Below are positions 16,560-25,477 of a DNA stretch of 56,950 nucleotides, piece by piece (positions within the stretch are counted from its first letter, which is position 1; each line of letters opens with the position of its first letter). The position numbers and the translations under genes were made by a program. Source of the DNA: Bacteroidia bacterium. GTDB lineage: Bacteria; Bacteroidota; Bacteroidia; Flavobacteriales; Schleiferiaceae. Where the stretch lies: assembly GCA_030424545.1 (NCBI GenBank), contig JAUHWL010000017.1, forward strand, positions 1 to 56,950, given 5' to 3'. The notes under the pieces were generated by a model. It made no database searches. It worked only from the letters and a program-made list of their open reading frames with translations, and was not told the DNA's origin.

Positions 16560-18353
16560 ATGAAAAACAAAACATTCTTAAAAGGAGGAGAATTCCTAAT
16601 CAAGAACACAAAACTGGAAGACGTTTTTATTCCGGAAGAGTTTAGTGAAGAGCACAAAATGATGGCTGATGCCACCGAAGAATTTATAGACCGAGAAGTG
16701 TGGCCCAACAAGCAGCGCTTTGAAACTCATGACTATGATTTTACGTTTGAGCTGATGCGAAAACTTGGCGAAATGGGCATGCTGGGTATTTCGGTTCCCG
16801 AACAATATGGCGGACTAGGCATGGGTTTTAACACCTCTATGTTGATTGCCGACAGAATTTCTGGCGCTTCTGGAAGCCTTTCTACCGCCTATGGCGCGCA
16901 CACAGGCATCGGCACCATGCCCATTTTACTTTATGGCACCGAAGCACAAAAACAAAAATATTTACCTGGACTTGCTAGTGGTGAACTAATTGGCTGCTAC
17001 TGCCTTACCGAGCCTGGCGCGGGCAGCGATGCCAACAGCGGACGCACAAAAGCAGAGCTAAGCACAGACGGTAAACAATACAAAATTAACGGTCAGAAAA
17101 TGTGGATAAGCAATGCCGGCTACGCGGATGTTTTCATCGTGTTTGCACGCATTGCCGATGACAAAAACATCACCGGATTTATTATAGAAAAAGGCACCGA
17201 AGGCTTAACTCTAGGCGAAGAAGAACACAAAATGGGCATCAACGCTTCATCTACGCGCCAAGTGTTTTTTAACGATGTTACCATTCCCGCAGAAAATTTA
17301 TTGGGCGAGCGTAACGGAGGATTTAAAATTGCCATGAACGCTTTAAATATTGGCCGTATTAAATTGTCTGCAGCTACCTTAGATGCAAACCGCAGAAGCT
17401 TAAACGAAGCTATAAACTACGCCAACGAGCGCGTGCAATTTGGTGTAAACATTGGCCGCTTTGGCGCCATAAAACACAAGTTGGGCGAAATGGCCACCAA
17501 GCACTACGCCAGCGAAAGCGCCACATACCGTTATGGCCAGTTGATTGAAGAAAACATTGCTCGCCTAGAAGCCGAAGGCATGAGCCCACAAGAATCGAAA
17601 CTAAAAGGTGTAGAAGAATATGCCATTGAATGTGCCCTTTTAAAAGTATACGGCTCAGAAAGCAACAGCGAAATTATAGACGATGCCGTGCAAATTTTTG
17701 GAGGCATGGGTTACAGTGCCGAGAGCAATGTAGAAAGTGCCTACCGCGATTGCCGCATTACTCGCATTTACGAAGGAACCAACGAGATTAATAGGATGCT
17801 GAGCATTGGCATGTTGCTTAAAAAAGCGCTTAAAGGCGAAATGGATTTGATGACGCCTGCCATGGCCGTGGCCAACGATTTAATGGCAATACCAAGTTTC
17901 GATACGCCTGACTATACCGCACACCTAGCACAAGAGCTAGAAATGGTAGATAAAATGAAAAAGGCGGTTTTAATGGTGGCCGGAAAGGCTGTAGAAAGCT
18001 TGGGCATGGAAGTAGAAAAACACCAAGAAATCCTCATGCAAATTAGCGATATGCTTTGTGCTGTTTTAACTGCCGAAAGTGTGGTTTTACGTACCCTGAA
18101 GCTCGGCCAAAAAAATGGCGAAGCAGCAGTAAAACACCAAACCATGATGGCTCAATTGCACGTACACAATGCCGTAGAACATTTAGGCAAAGGTGCCCGT
18201 GAGGCCATTTATGCGTTCGCAGAAGGAGACGACCAACGCCTTTTATTAATGGGTTTAAAACGTTTTACCAAATACAGCCAACCCTTAAACCCCATGCGTT
18301 TGCGCAGAGATATTGCTGTAAAAATGCTAGAAGAGAATAAATATTGTTTTTAA
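16560..18353 (+). CDS. Acyl-CoA dehydrogenase
   Basis: This FAD enzyme catalyses the first oxidation step of beta-oxidation and probably passes electrons to electron-transfer flavoprotein. It has 597 residues, about 200 more than the minimal family, and the extra sequence forms a C-terminal helical extension (from about 430) as in long-chain or VLCAD-like enzymes. Visible motifs are YCLTEPGAGSDANS near 140-155, KMWISNAGYAD, and RIYEGTNEINRML near 403-415. It is the last gene of the marR-fad operon and is followed by two hairpins. Chain-length preference cannot be read from the sequence. Confidence 0.93.
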   Translation: MKNKTFLKGGEFLIKNTKLEDVFIPEEFSEEHKMMADATEEFIDREVWPNKQRFETHDYDFTFELMRKLGEMGMLGISVPEQYGGLGMGFNTSMLIADRISGASGSLSTAYGAHTGIGTMPILLYGTEAQKQKYLPGLASGELIGCYCLTEPGAGSDANSGRTKAELSTDGKQYKINGQKMWISNAGYADVFIVFARIADDKNITGFIIEKGTEGLTLGEEEHKMGINASSTRQVFFNDVTIPAENLLGERNGGFKIAMNALNIGRIKLSAATLDANRRSLNEAINYANERVQFGVNIGRFGAIKHKLGEMATKHYASESATYRYGQLIEENIARLEAEGMSPQESKLKGVEEYAIECALLKVYGSESNSEIIDDAVQIFGGMGYSAESNVESAYRDCRITRIYEGTNEINRMLSIGMLLKKALKGEMDLMTPAMAVANDLMAIPSFDTPDYTAHLAQELEMVDKMKKAVLMVAGKAVESLGMEVEKHQEILMQISDMLCAVLTAESVVLRTLKLGQKNGEAAVKHQTMMAQLHVHNAVEHLGKGAREAIYAFAEGDDQRLLLMGLKRFTKYSQPLNPMRLRRDIAVKMLEENKYCF

Positions 18354-18369
18354 GCGCAATTAAAACTAT

Positions 18370-18402
18370 AACCCTGACAGGGTTTAGAACCCTGTCAGGG
18401 TT
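18370..18402. repeat. Double-palindrome repeat (AACCCTGACAGGGTT family)
   Basis: AACCCTGACAGGGTT at 18370-18384 is repeated as its perfect 15-base complement AACCCTGTCAGGGTT at 18388-18402 around TAG. Each half is itself a palindrome (AACCCTG/CAGGGTT). Repeats of this form are widespread between genes in Bacteroidota as far as I recall. It can also act as a transcription barrier. Confidence 0.8.
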
Positions 18403-18410
18403 GTGTTACT

Positions 18411-18446
18411 AATCCCAGCTTGTTGTATTATAGGCTGGGATTTTTG
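18411..18446 (+). terminator. Rho-independent terminator of the fad operon
   Basis: AATCCCAGC pairs with GCTGGGATT at 18434-18442 and a T-run follows. It separates the operon from the convergent LuxR-type gene. Confidence 0.75.
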
Positions 18447-18451
18447 TATAA

Positions 18452-19453
18452 CTAAACCTCCATCAAGTCCTTTCTCGACTTTACATTCATTTTAGAAAGG
18501 ATGCTGCTAACGTGCGATTTTACCGTACTCAGCCCAATGCTAAATTCTTCCGAAATTTCTTTGTTTGATTTGCCTTCTTTTAAAAGATTGTAAATCTTTT
18601 TTTCTTGTACACTTAAATTTTCTAGCGGATGTTTTTGTTGCTTTTTATAGAAAAAGACTACATAAGCAACTGCTAAGCCCAGTACAAAACAGCCCATACA
18701 GTAGATTAGTAAATAATTTCTTTCTGTTGCGGCAGGCGATTTAAAATGAGAGTTAAACTCTGCGAAATAAGTAGATTTTTCGTCTTTCCATTTTTCTCTA
18801 AAACCGTTGTAATACAGCGCAATTTCGTTGTGGTTTTGCTCAAAATCACTTTGGTACAAAGCAAAAAGTGCCACTAGCGGATGCTGGCTGGTGTCGGCAA
18901 TTTGGCGCATTTTTTCATTGTATGCATCAGCAATTAAATCTGCTTTAAATGTTGAAGGCGCAAAATCTACACTATCAAAAACAGCTGCCCAACGGATAAT
19001 AGCTGCAACGGATTGGTTGGGACCGTAACCCGTAATCTTAAAATCTTTTATGCCGGGCTGTTGTGCATTGTTTGTAATGTTGATAGGCGTATTTCTGTTG
19101 GCGATGAGAAAACAAAAATTCTCGTTTGGGCCACCTAAAATTAAGGTGGCTGCCGGGTCTCCCTTTTTGGTTATGTGCATTCGGAACAGCGCGTCTTCTT
19201 TGGGGAAATAAGTAGAACCAAACGAAAAATTCCCATCTTCGTCAACACGCGCTTTGTCTATTACATATTTGTTTGAGAGCGTGTAACGCTCGCTAAAATT
19301 CGGAATTAACGAAAGGTAAACAACACGTTTCCAGCTAGAATCTAAAGAAATTTTACCCGTAATGCCGCGCTCTTGCTTTGCCAAAAGAGCGGCACTATAG
19401 GTAACGCACATCAAAAAAATAAGTGCGAAGGTTTTCGGTTTAGCAATTGCCAT
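18452..19453 (-). CDS. Membrane-tethered LuxR-type regulator with periplasmic sensor domain
   Basis: The 333-residue protein has an N-terminal hydrophobic signal (about 8-24) and a roughly 220-residue extracytoplasmic domain whose start (ISLDSSWKRVVYLSLI, FSFGSTYFP) resembles DUF4369-like beta domains. One transmembrane helix follows at about 249-271 (LLIYCMGCFVLGLAVAYVVFFY). The C-terminal GerE/LuxR helix-turn-helix (about 282-333) includes LLKEGKSNKEISEEFSIGLSTVKSH. This is a one-component transmembrane transcription factor that would sense outside the membrane and bind DNA from the inner face. It lies 3 bases downstream of a small secreted-protein gene, its likely partner or ligand carrier. 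Target genes are unknown. Confidence 0.8.
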   Translation of the reverse strand: MAIAKPKTFALIFLMCVTYSAALLAKQERGITGKISLDSSWKRVVYLSLIPNFSERYTLSNKYVIDKARVDEDGNFSFGSTYFPKEDALFRMHITKKGDPAATLILGGPNENFCFLIANRNTPINITNNAQQPGIKDFKITGYGPNQSVAAIIRWAAVFDSVDFAPSTFKADLIADAYNEKMRQIADTSQHPLVALFALYQSDFEQNHNEIALYYNGFREKWKDEKSTYFAEFNSHFKSPAATERNYLLIYCMGCFVLGLAVAYVVFFYKKQQKHPLENLSVQEKKIYNLLKEGKSNKEISEEFSIGLSTVKSHVSSILSKMNVKSRKDLMEV

Positions 19454-19456
19454 GCA

Positions 19457-19870
19457 CTAATTGTTGGTTATTTGCGAGGTATAAACGCGAACATCGGCTT
19501 TACTTTTGGTGGGTACAATTTTAACGGTCCATATACCCTTGGCCGGTTTTTCTACCTCTTGCATAAGTTTTCCATCTTCCTTCTGGCCATTATTCTCTGC
19601 CGTATTTGTTTCGCCTAAGGTTAATCGGCCTTTTCGTTTTCCATCGGGGCTGTACACCTCAACAATAATTTTTCCTGTTGTTAATTGGCAATTAACATTT
19701 AGTTTAAGTTGAGAAACCCCTTCTTCCACTTCTACTGTAACCGTTTGTTCGGTAGATTTTTCGGTAATCGAAATATCTTTCATGATGGAAGTTTCACATC
19801 GTTGTGCAAAAGCAGATGCTCCGGCAAACAAAAAAAACAAGGTGATTAATACTGCAAATGGCTTTTTCAT
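19457..19870 (-). CDS. Small secreted beta-rich protein, partner of the LuxR-type regulator
   Basis: The product has 137 residues, with a clear signal peptide (MKKPFAVLITLFFLFAGASAFAQ) and one or two exported Cys residues (RCETS and NVNCQL). The rest is a predicted beta-sandwich with the strands KIIVEVYSPDGKRKGRL and GIWTVKIVPTKSKADVRVY, the pattern of small PPC-like or Ig-like modules. It is the first gene of a two-gene operon and ends 3 bases before the membrane LuxR gene. That linkage suggests it presents a signal to, or is regulated together with, the sensor. No family was recognised with confidence. Confidence 0.6.
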   Translation of the reverse strand: MKKPFAVLITLFFLFAGASAFAQRCETSIMKDISITEKSTEQTVTVEVEEGVSQLKLNVNCQLTTGKIIVEVYSPDGKRKGRLTLGETNTAENNGQKEDGKLMQEVEKPAKGIWTVKIVPTKSKADVRVYTSQITNN

Positions 19871-20180
19871 AATCGTTTTATTTTATGATTTATACGATTC
19901 AAATCTATCTACCCTCCCTTAAAAACGGCTTTAATTTTAGGATGAAAAGTTGACGAAATAAGAACGATAAAAGTTTGAAAATGGTCTGTTCGCCATAAAG
20001 CACAGTAAAATTAAAAGCCAAATCCGTTTTGATTTTTTGCCTACCTCCACCAAAATTGATAGAAATATGCGTCTATTTATTTATACTTTTTTAAAACTAT
20101 TGTAATCTCTGGCCTACGGTAAATGTGAATTGTATATTTTCATCACCAAATTTTTATAAAAACAAACACGCCCAAGAAAC
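19871..20180. other. 310-bp divergent spacer
   Basis: Apart from the minus-strand -7 box at 19900-19907, I see no gene, hairpin or clear promoter for the antiporter gene at 20181. Confidence 0.5.
19900..19907 (-). promoter_or_regulatory. -7 box (TAGATTTG) for the secreted protein/LuxR operon
   Basis: On the minus strand TAGATTTG matches TAnnTTTG exactly, 30 bases upstream of the ATG at 19870. No good -33 TTTG is seen. Confidence 0.55.
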
Positions 20181-21407
20181 ATGACAGCAGCCATCATCAT
20201 TACCCTTTGCATTTTGCTACTGTTTGCTTACTCTTTCGACCTTACCTCTGCTGTAACTAAAATTCCTTCGGTAATTTTACTCTTGCTACTTGGCTGGGTT
20301 GTAAAACAAATTACCATCCTTTTTGGCATAGATGTACCCAACCTAGAAACAATATTACCCGTATTGGCCACCATCGGCTTGGTGTTAATTGTGCTGGAAG
20401 GATCTTTAGAATTAGAGCTAAACAAGAGTAAGGTTAAGCTCATTGCAAAATCTTTTGTTGGTGCGTTGTTACCTATTTTAATTCTATCCTTTTCGCTTGC
20501 ATTTTTGTTTCAATACCTAAACGGAATTAATTTAAAAACAAACCTGATTAATGCGATACCCCTTGGCATTATAAGCAGTGCAATTGCCATACCTAGCGTA
20601 CGAAATTTATCTGCGGAAAACCGCGATTTCGTAACCTATGAAAGCAGCCTAAGCGACATTATTGGCGTAATTCTTTTTAATTTTTTTGCTCTAAATACCG
20701 TTTTAAACGAAGGTTCCTACATAGAATTTTGCCTGAACATATTGATCATTCTCATCATATCTATCATAGCCACTTTTGGTTTAGCGTTGCTTTTAAGCAA
20801 AATAGAGCATCATATAAAATTTGTACCTATCATTCTTATTGTGATTTTGCTTTACGAAGTTTTAAAAGTTTACCACTTACCCGCTTTGGTCTTTATTCTA
20901 CTCTTTGGTTTGGCCATTGGTAATCTAGACGAGTTAAAACACAAAAAATGGATTCAGATTTTCAAGCCGGAAGAATTAGATAAAGAAGTGCATAAATTCA
21001 AAGAAATTACCGTGGAAGGCGCCTTCCTCATCCGTTCTTTATTTTTTATTTTATTCGGATTCTTGCTAGAAACTAGCGAAATTTTTAACCCAAAAACTTT
21101 TATGTGGTCTGTTGGTATTGTGCTTGCTATTTTAGTAGTTAGAGCACTTCAATTAAAACTTTCTGGCTTACCTCTAATACCATTGCTTTTTGTAGCACCA
21201 CGCGGCCTAATTACCATTTTACTCTTTCTTAGCATAATCCCAGAGCAGCGCATAGAATTGGTTAATGATTCTTTGATTATTCAGGTTATTGTTCTCAGTG
21301 CCTTGTTTATGATGTTTGGGTTAATGATTAACAAGAAAGAAGACGAATTAGAAGAGGAAGAACAAATGGATAACGAAGAAGTTAGTCCGTTGGCAGGAGA
21401 TGATTAA
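20181..21407 (+). CDS. CPA1-type cation:proton antiporter
   Basis: The protein has 408 residues with about twelve membrane helices. It shows the monovalent cation/proton antiporter fold: the early motif PSVILLLLLGW, IVLEGSLELEL, the acidic site SSLSDIIGVILF in the place of the usual ND pair, and APRGLITILLFLSI near residue 338. The Ser-Asp in place of Asn-Asp or Asp-Asp points to an electroneutral CPA1-like member. The last 30 residues are strongly acidic and cytoplasmic. A Crp/Fnr regulator follows 41 bases downstream. Na+ or K+ specificity cannot be told. Confidence 0.85.
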   Translation: MTAAIIITLCILLLFAYSFDLTSAVTKIPSVILLLLLGWVVKQITILFGIDVPNLETILPVLATIGLVLIVLEGSLELELNKSKVKLIAKSFVGALLPILILSFSLAFLFQYLNGINLKTNLINAIPLGIISSAIAIPSVRNLSAENRDFVTYESSLSDIIGVILFNFFALNTVLNEGSYIEFCLNILIILIISIIATFGLALLLSKIEHHIKFVPIILIVILLYEVLKVYHLPALVFILLFGLAIGNLDELKHKKWIQIFKPEELDKEVHKFKEITVEGAFLIRSLFFILFGFLLETSEIFNPKTFMWSVGIVLAILVVRALQLKLSGLPLIPLLFVAPRGLITILLFLSIIPEQRIELVNDSLIIQVIVLSALFMMFGLMINKKEDELEEEEQMDNEEVSPLAGDD

Positions 21408-21448
21408 ACCCTGTTCCCTTTGCTAAAAAGCTACTTCATACACAAACC

Positions 21449-21991
21449 ATGACGGATTCAAAAAACCTTATTGAAACCATTTATAATCCGAACTCGGAGT
21501 TATGGAGCGCACCCAAGGATTTTAAGAGACACCAATTTCTGCTCGAAGCTGGCCAAATAGAAACCCAATTGTATTATATCTTAGATGGTGCCGTACGCGT
21601 ATTTTTTGTTGCAGAAGAACAAGAACACACCATACGATTAGGTTATACCAACAATGTGATTAACGCATTACCCTCCTTTTTATCAGGTAAACCCTCTACG
21701 CTATACATCCAAGCATTAAAAAAAACTACAGTTAAAATTGCCCAAAAAGAAGATTTATTACGCCTTAAAGATGCAACGAATCAAAATCTAATAATGTGGA
21801 GCAAAATGCTTGAAGATGTATTTTTACAACAATTTGATCGCGAAAAGGATTTGCTAACTTCATCTCCAGAAGAGCGCTATAACCGTGTTCTAAAACGCAG
21901 CCCACAGTTGTTTCAAGAAATACCAGCAAAATACATTGCCGATTATTTACGGATGACCCCCGAAACCTTGAGTCGTTTAAAAAAATCTTGA
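21449..21991 (+). CDS. Crp/Fnr-family transcriptional regulator with FNR-like recognition helix
   Basis: The 180-residue protein has a cyclic-nucleotide-type beta-barrel (about 20-120), a long dimer helix, and a helix-turn-helix at the end. The final helix reads TPETLSRLKKS with E172, S175 and R176. This is the E-x-x-S-R pattern that E. coli FNR uses to read TTGAT. There is no N-terminal Cys cluster, so it is not an oxygen-sensing Fe-S FNR. A perfect TTGAT-N4-ATCAA box overlaps its stop codon and lies in front of the next gene. It therefore probably controls that gene; its ligand is unknown. Confidence 0.88.
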   Translation: MTDSKNLIETIYNPNSELWSAPKDFKRHQFLLEAGQIETQLYYILDGAVRVFFVAEEQEHTIRLGYTNNVINALPSFLSGKPSTLYIQALKKTTVKIAQKEDLLRLKDATNQNLIMWSKMLEDVFLQQFDREKDLLTSSPEERYNRVLKRSPQLFQEIPAKYIADYLRMTPETLSRLKKS

Positions 21992-22001
21992 TTTCAATCA
22001 A
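21988..22001 (+). promoter_or_regulatory. Perfect FNR-type box TTGAT-TTCA-ATCAA
   Basis: The site is fully symmetric, and flanking bases extend it to 11-base arms (21983-21993 and 21996-22006). Its centre lies about 43 bases upstream of the start site predicted from the -7-like box CAAATTTG at 22024-22031. That is the class II activator position for the DinB-family gene at 22052. The palindrome could also serve as a weak hairpin for the preceding gene. Confidence 0.65.
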
Positions 22002-22051
22002 GATTTAGCCATTTTGAATACTCCAAATTTGCGCTTTAAAATGGATGTAAA

Positions 22052-22597
22052 ATGAAAACAACCACCACCGCATTGCTTGCCGATTTAACCCAACGTACAC
22101 AACAGGTTTTAGATGATGCCCGTAAGTTGAAAACTTTAGACTCTAAAGCTTTAAACAAAAAAGCCAATGCCGATAGTTGGAATGCGCTAGAATGCCTTGA
22201 ACACCTATGCCGTTATGGCGATTTTTACATCCCCGAAATAACCAAGTGTTTGGATGCTGCCTCTAAAAAAACTGCTGATAATTTTAACTCTGGCTTATTA
22301 GGTAATTATTTCGCAAAAACAATGTTGCCGGGCGCCAAAGGCATGAAAACATTTAAAGCCATGAACCCTGCGGGCACCACTGTTCGCGAAAATGTAATTG
22401 AAACTTTTATTAAACAACAAGAAGCAATACTAGACATTATTGCGCGATGTAGCTACTATGATTTAACCAAAATCAAGACTTCAATATCCATCTCAAATTT
22501 GATAAAACTCCGCCTTGGAGATACACTGCGCGTGGTTGTATATCACAATCAAAGACACATGGTACAGGCGAAACGAGCTAGTTCTACAGCACGTTAA
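22052..22597 (+). CDS. DinB-family protein
   Basis: This 181-residue four-helix-bundle protein has the metal-binding histidine triad of the DinB/YfiT superfamily: H51 (CLEHLC), H165 and H169 (YHNQRH). Members include metal-dependent thiol transferases and many uncharacterised stress proteins. It lies 60 bases after a Crp/Fnr gene with an FNR-type box in the spacer, so it is likely the regulated target. The substrate is unknown. The name comes from a DNA-damage-inducible gene and does not mean polymerase IV. Confidence 0.85.
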   Translation: MKTTTTALLADLTQRTQQVLDDARKLKTLDSKALNKKANADSWNALECLEHLCRYGDFYIPEITKCLDAASKKTADNFNSGLLGNYFAKTMLPGAKGMKTFKAMNPAGTTVRENVIETFIKQQEAILDIIARCSYYDLTKIKTSISISNLIKLRLGDTLRVVVYHNQRHMVQAKRASSTAR

Positions 22598-22604
22598 TAG
22601 GAAA

Positions 22605-23267
22605 CTAATTGTTTTTTAAATAGGGCATTATTCGTTTTTCTATTCGGCTTTCGTCAATAATACCTTCGGCCACCAAACGTTTAAACTCTGCCTCAACCAT
22701 ACATGCAGCGCGTGGCTGATTCCAAGGGCTACTGCCGTATATCTTGCCTTTTTCAACTCTAAAGCAAGTAAAATCTATGGCTTCGTAATGGGTGCTATCG
22801 CCTACCGGAAATTGCAATGCGCCACGTCCATATTGGTTCAAGGCGTTGCTGATATCTTCATCGCCTTGTAACAATTTTACCTCAACATCTTGCCGTGGGT
22901 TGTAATACCCCATGCCGTTTTCATCCACAAAAAGTTCATCACTTTTCTCTTTGGCGGGAAAGAGACTCACCTCCCCCTCAAAATTTTCCGGGATGTGGAT
23001 GACGTAAGTCGGTTTGTACCGATCTACTGCGATTACAACCAACAATCCAGCAAAAAAAACGGCATTTGTTGAGTTAAAGATGGCCCACCAATGGCCTTTC
23101 CATCTGTTTTTTAGCATAGCAACAAAAGCAATATTAGCCGAAACAAGCCATACAATGGGTACGGCATATACGCCAAGGCTATATATTGTGTACCGCAGCG
23201 CACATATATAATATGCAATGCCCAACACAAGCATAGCAGCAGCAGATATTACACTAGATTTTTTCAT
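22605..23267 (-). CDS. Membrane protein of unknown function
   Basis: The 220-residue protein has three hydrophobic helices in the first 90 residues (about 7-25, 33-51 and 64-82) and a soluble C-terminal domain. That domain contains IHIPENFEGEVSLFPAKEKS and YYNPRQDVEVKLLQG, which read as beta-rich. It has no detectable family signature. It stands alone between the convergent DinB gene, 7 bases away, and the divergent acetyl-CoA synthetase gene. Confidence 0.65.
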   Translation of the reverse strand: MKKSSVISAAAMLVLGIAYYICALRYTIYSLGVYAVPIVWLVSANIAFVAMLKNRWKGHWWAIFNSTNAVFFAGLLVVIAVDRYKPTYVIHIPENFEGEVSLFPAKEKSDELFVDENGMGYYNPRQDVEVKLLQGDEDISNALNQYGRGALQFPVGDSTHYEAIDFTCFRVEKGKIYGSSPWNQPRAACMVEAEFKRLVAEGIIDESRIEKRIMPYLKNN

Positions 23268-23369
23268 TGGGTAAAAGTTATTCTATTTTAGGCTTGTCGT
23301 GCTGAATTTAGTAAACTTGTCAGGCCATAAAAATTTGCTAGGCCTTTTCAAAAAAACACAATTTCTAAT

Positions 23370-25271
23370 ATGAGTAATAAAATTCAAACCCTTTCTGGTT
23401 ATTTTCACGAGTATCAAAAAAGCATCACCAACCCAAATGAGTTTTGGGCGCGTATTGCCGAGAGTTTTCACTGGCGAAAAATGTGGACCAAAGTGCAAAG
23501 CGGAGATTTTAAAAAGCTTGACGTGAAATTTTTTGAGGATGCCCAACTAAACATTACCGAAAACATTTTAGACCGACACCTTTTTACCAAAGGCAAAGAC
23601 ACGGCCATACTTTGGGAACCCAACGATCCTACTGAAGATAGCCGTGCCATAAGCTACCAAGATCTTTACGAAATGGTGAGCCAATTGTCTCACACCCTAC
23701 AAAAACAAGGCGTAACCAAAGGCGACCGCGTAATTATTTACATGCCTATGGTGCCCGAAGCTGCCGTGGCCATGTTGGCCTGTGCACGCATTGGCGCAGT
23801 ACACTCTGTGGTTTTTGCCGGATTCTCTTCTACCTCTTTGGCCGATAGGATTGATGATTGCCAAGCAAAAATGGTGCTTACATCTGACGGAAACTTTCGC
23901 GGAGAAAAACAAATACCTGTAAAAGCAGTAGTAGACGAAGCACTGGAAAAGGCCACCCATAACGTGGAAAAAGTGCTTGTTTTAAAACGCACTAACCAAG
24001 AAATAATCATGCAACCCGGCCGTGATTTATGGTGGCACGATGCTATTTCTGGCATGCCAAAAACCCACGAAGCAGTTATCACCAATGCAGAAGATATGCT
24101 GTTTATATTGTACACATCGGGCAGCACCGGCAAACCCAAAGGGGTGGTTCATACCGTTGGTGGCTATATGGTTTACACGCACTATTCTTTCGAAAATGTT
24201 TTCCAATACACACAAGGCGATGTGTATTGGTGTAGTGCCGATGTTGGCTGGATTACGGGCCATAGCTACATTGTTTACGGCCCATTGCTGGCCGGAGCTA
24301 CAACGGTTATGTTCGAAGGCGTGCCTACGTGGCCACATGCCGGCAGGTTTTGGGAGGTAATAGACAAGCACAATGTAAATCAGTTTTACACTGCACCAAC
24401 GGCCATACGTAGCCTGCAAGCCCACGGACTGGAACCGATAGAACCATATCATTTAGAAAGTCTAAAAGTTATTGGCTCAGTAGGCGAGCCTATTAACGAA
24501 GAGGCTTGGCATTGGTACCATGAACACATAGGCAAACGCAAATGCCCCTTGGTTGATACATGGTGGCAAACCGAAACTGGTGGTATTATGGTAAGCGCCA
24601 TTGCAGGAGTTACTCCCAATAAACCAGCACATGCAAGTCTCCCTCTACCGGGTGTTTTACCTGTAATTGTAGATGCTGATGGAAACGTACTAAACGGAAA
24701 CAATGTAGAAGGAAATCTCTGCATTAAAAATCCATGGCCGGGCATGATTCGTACCATATATGGCGACCATGAGCGATGCAAGCAAACGTATTTCTCTACC
24801 TACGAAAACCTTTATTTTACGGGAGATGGCGCCCGCAGAGACCATGACGGATACCTACGCATTTTAGGTAGAGTAGATGATGTAATTAACGTTAGTGGCC
24901 ACCGCATGGGCACTGCCGAAGTAGAAAACGCCATTAACGAACATCCTAAAGTAATTGAATCTGCTGTGGTTGGGTTTCCGCATGCTATTAAAGGCCAAGG
25001 CATTTACGCCTATGTAATTTGCGATATGGAAGGCAGAACTGCTGCCAGCCTGAAATCGGAAATACAAGAAATGGTGCGCAACATCATTGGCCCAATTGCC
25101 AAGCCCGATAAAATTCAGATTGTGCCAGGGTTACCCAAAACCCGCAGTGGTAAAATTATGCGTAGAATATTGCGCAAAATTGCCGAAGGTGAAACCAGCA
25201 ACTTAGGGGACACCTCTACCCTGTTAGACCCCGATGTTGTACACGAAATTATTGCAAGTGTTGAAAATTAA
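23370..25271 (+). CDS. acsA: Acetyl-CoA synthetase (AMP-forming)
   Basis: The enzyme activates acetate to acetyl-CoA through an acetyl-adenylate. It is 633 residues long, normal for the family. Visible signatures are the AMP loop YTSGSTGKPKG near 249-259, WWQTETGG, FTGDGARRDHDGY, GRVDDVINVSGHRMG, and the regulatory acetylation lysine in PKTRSGKIMRR near residue 598. The start MSNKIQTLSGYFHEYQ is typical. It is a single-gene unit. It links to the beta-oxidation operon metabolically by feeding acetyl-CoA, but no shared regulation is seen. Confidence 0.96.
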   Translation: MSNKIQTLSGYFHEYQKSITNPNEFWARIAESFHWRKMWTKVQSGDFKKLDVKFFEDAQLNITENILDRHLFTKGKDTAILWEPNDPTEDSRAISYQDLYEMVSQLSHTLQKQGVTKGDRVIIYMPMVPEAAVAMLACARIGAVHSVVFAGFSSTSLADRIDDCQAKMVLTSDGNFRGEKQIPVKAVVDEALEKATHNVEKVLVLKRTNQEIIMQPGRDLWWHDAISGMPKTHEAVITNAEDMLFILYTSGSTGKPKGVVHTVGGYMVYTHYSFENVFQYTQGDVYWCSADVGWITGHSYIVYGPLLAGATTVMFEGVPTWPHAGRFWEVIDKHNVNQFYTAPTAIRSLQAHGLEPIEPYHLESLKVIGSVGEPINEEAWHWYHEHIGKRKCPLVDTWWQTETGGIMVSAIAGVTPNKPAHASLPLPGVLPVIVDADGNVLNGNNVEGNLCIKNPWPGMIRTIYGDHERCKQTYFSTYENLYFTGDGARRDHDGYLRILGRVDDVINVSGHRMGTAEVENAINEHPKVIESAVVGFPHAIKGQGIYAYVICDMEGRTAASLKSEIQEMVRNIIGPIAKPDKIQIVPGLPKTRSGKIMRRILRKIAEGETSNLGDTSTLLDPDVVHEIIASVEN

Positions 25272-25447
25272 CTGATTCGTTCTGGAAAATTCTTTTTTAG
25301 CAATTCCATAAAACCCTAATTGGTCTATATTTCAAAATGTGAACCGAAAACGGTTAGCGATTTTTCTACGCAATCGAATTTCGTTAGTTTTCCTTCTAAA
25401 ATTAGTATCGCCATCAAGCTATCCAACTAACACCAAGCAATTGCATT

Positions 25448-25455
25448 TACCTTTG
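25448..25455 (+). promoter_or_regulatory. -7 box (TACCTTTG) for the histidine kinase/NtrC-type operon
   Basis: This is an exact TAnnTTTG match 22 bases before the TTG start at 25478. It supports a short leader and hence the TTG start. I see no convincing -33 element. Confidence 0.6.
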
Positions 25456-25477
25456 TACCCTTATAAAGCCCTAAATT

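Noticed and set aside
22052-22597. DNA polymerase IV (DinB)
   Set aside because: It is the metal-binding DinB/YfiT helix bundle with H51, H165 and H169, and has no polymerase domain.
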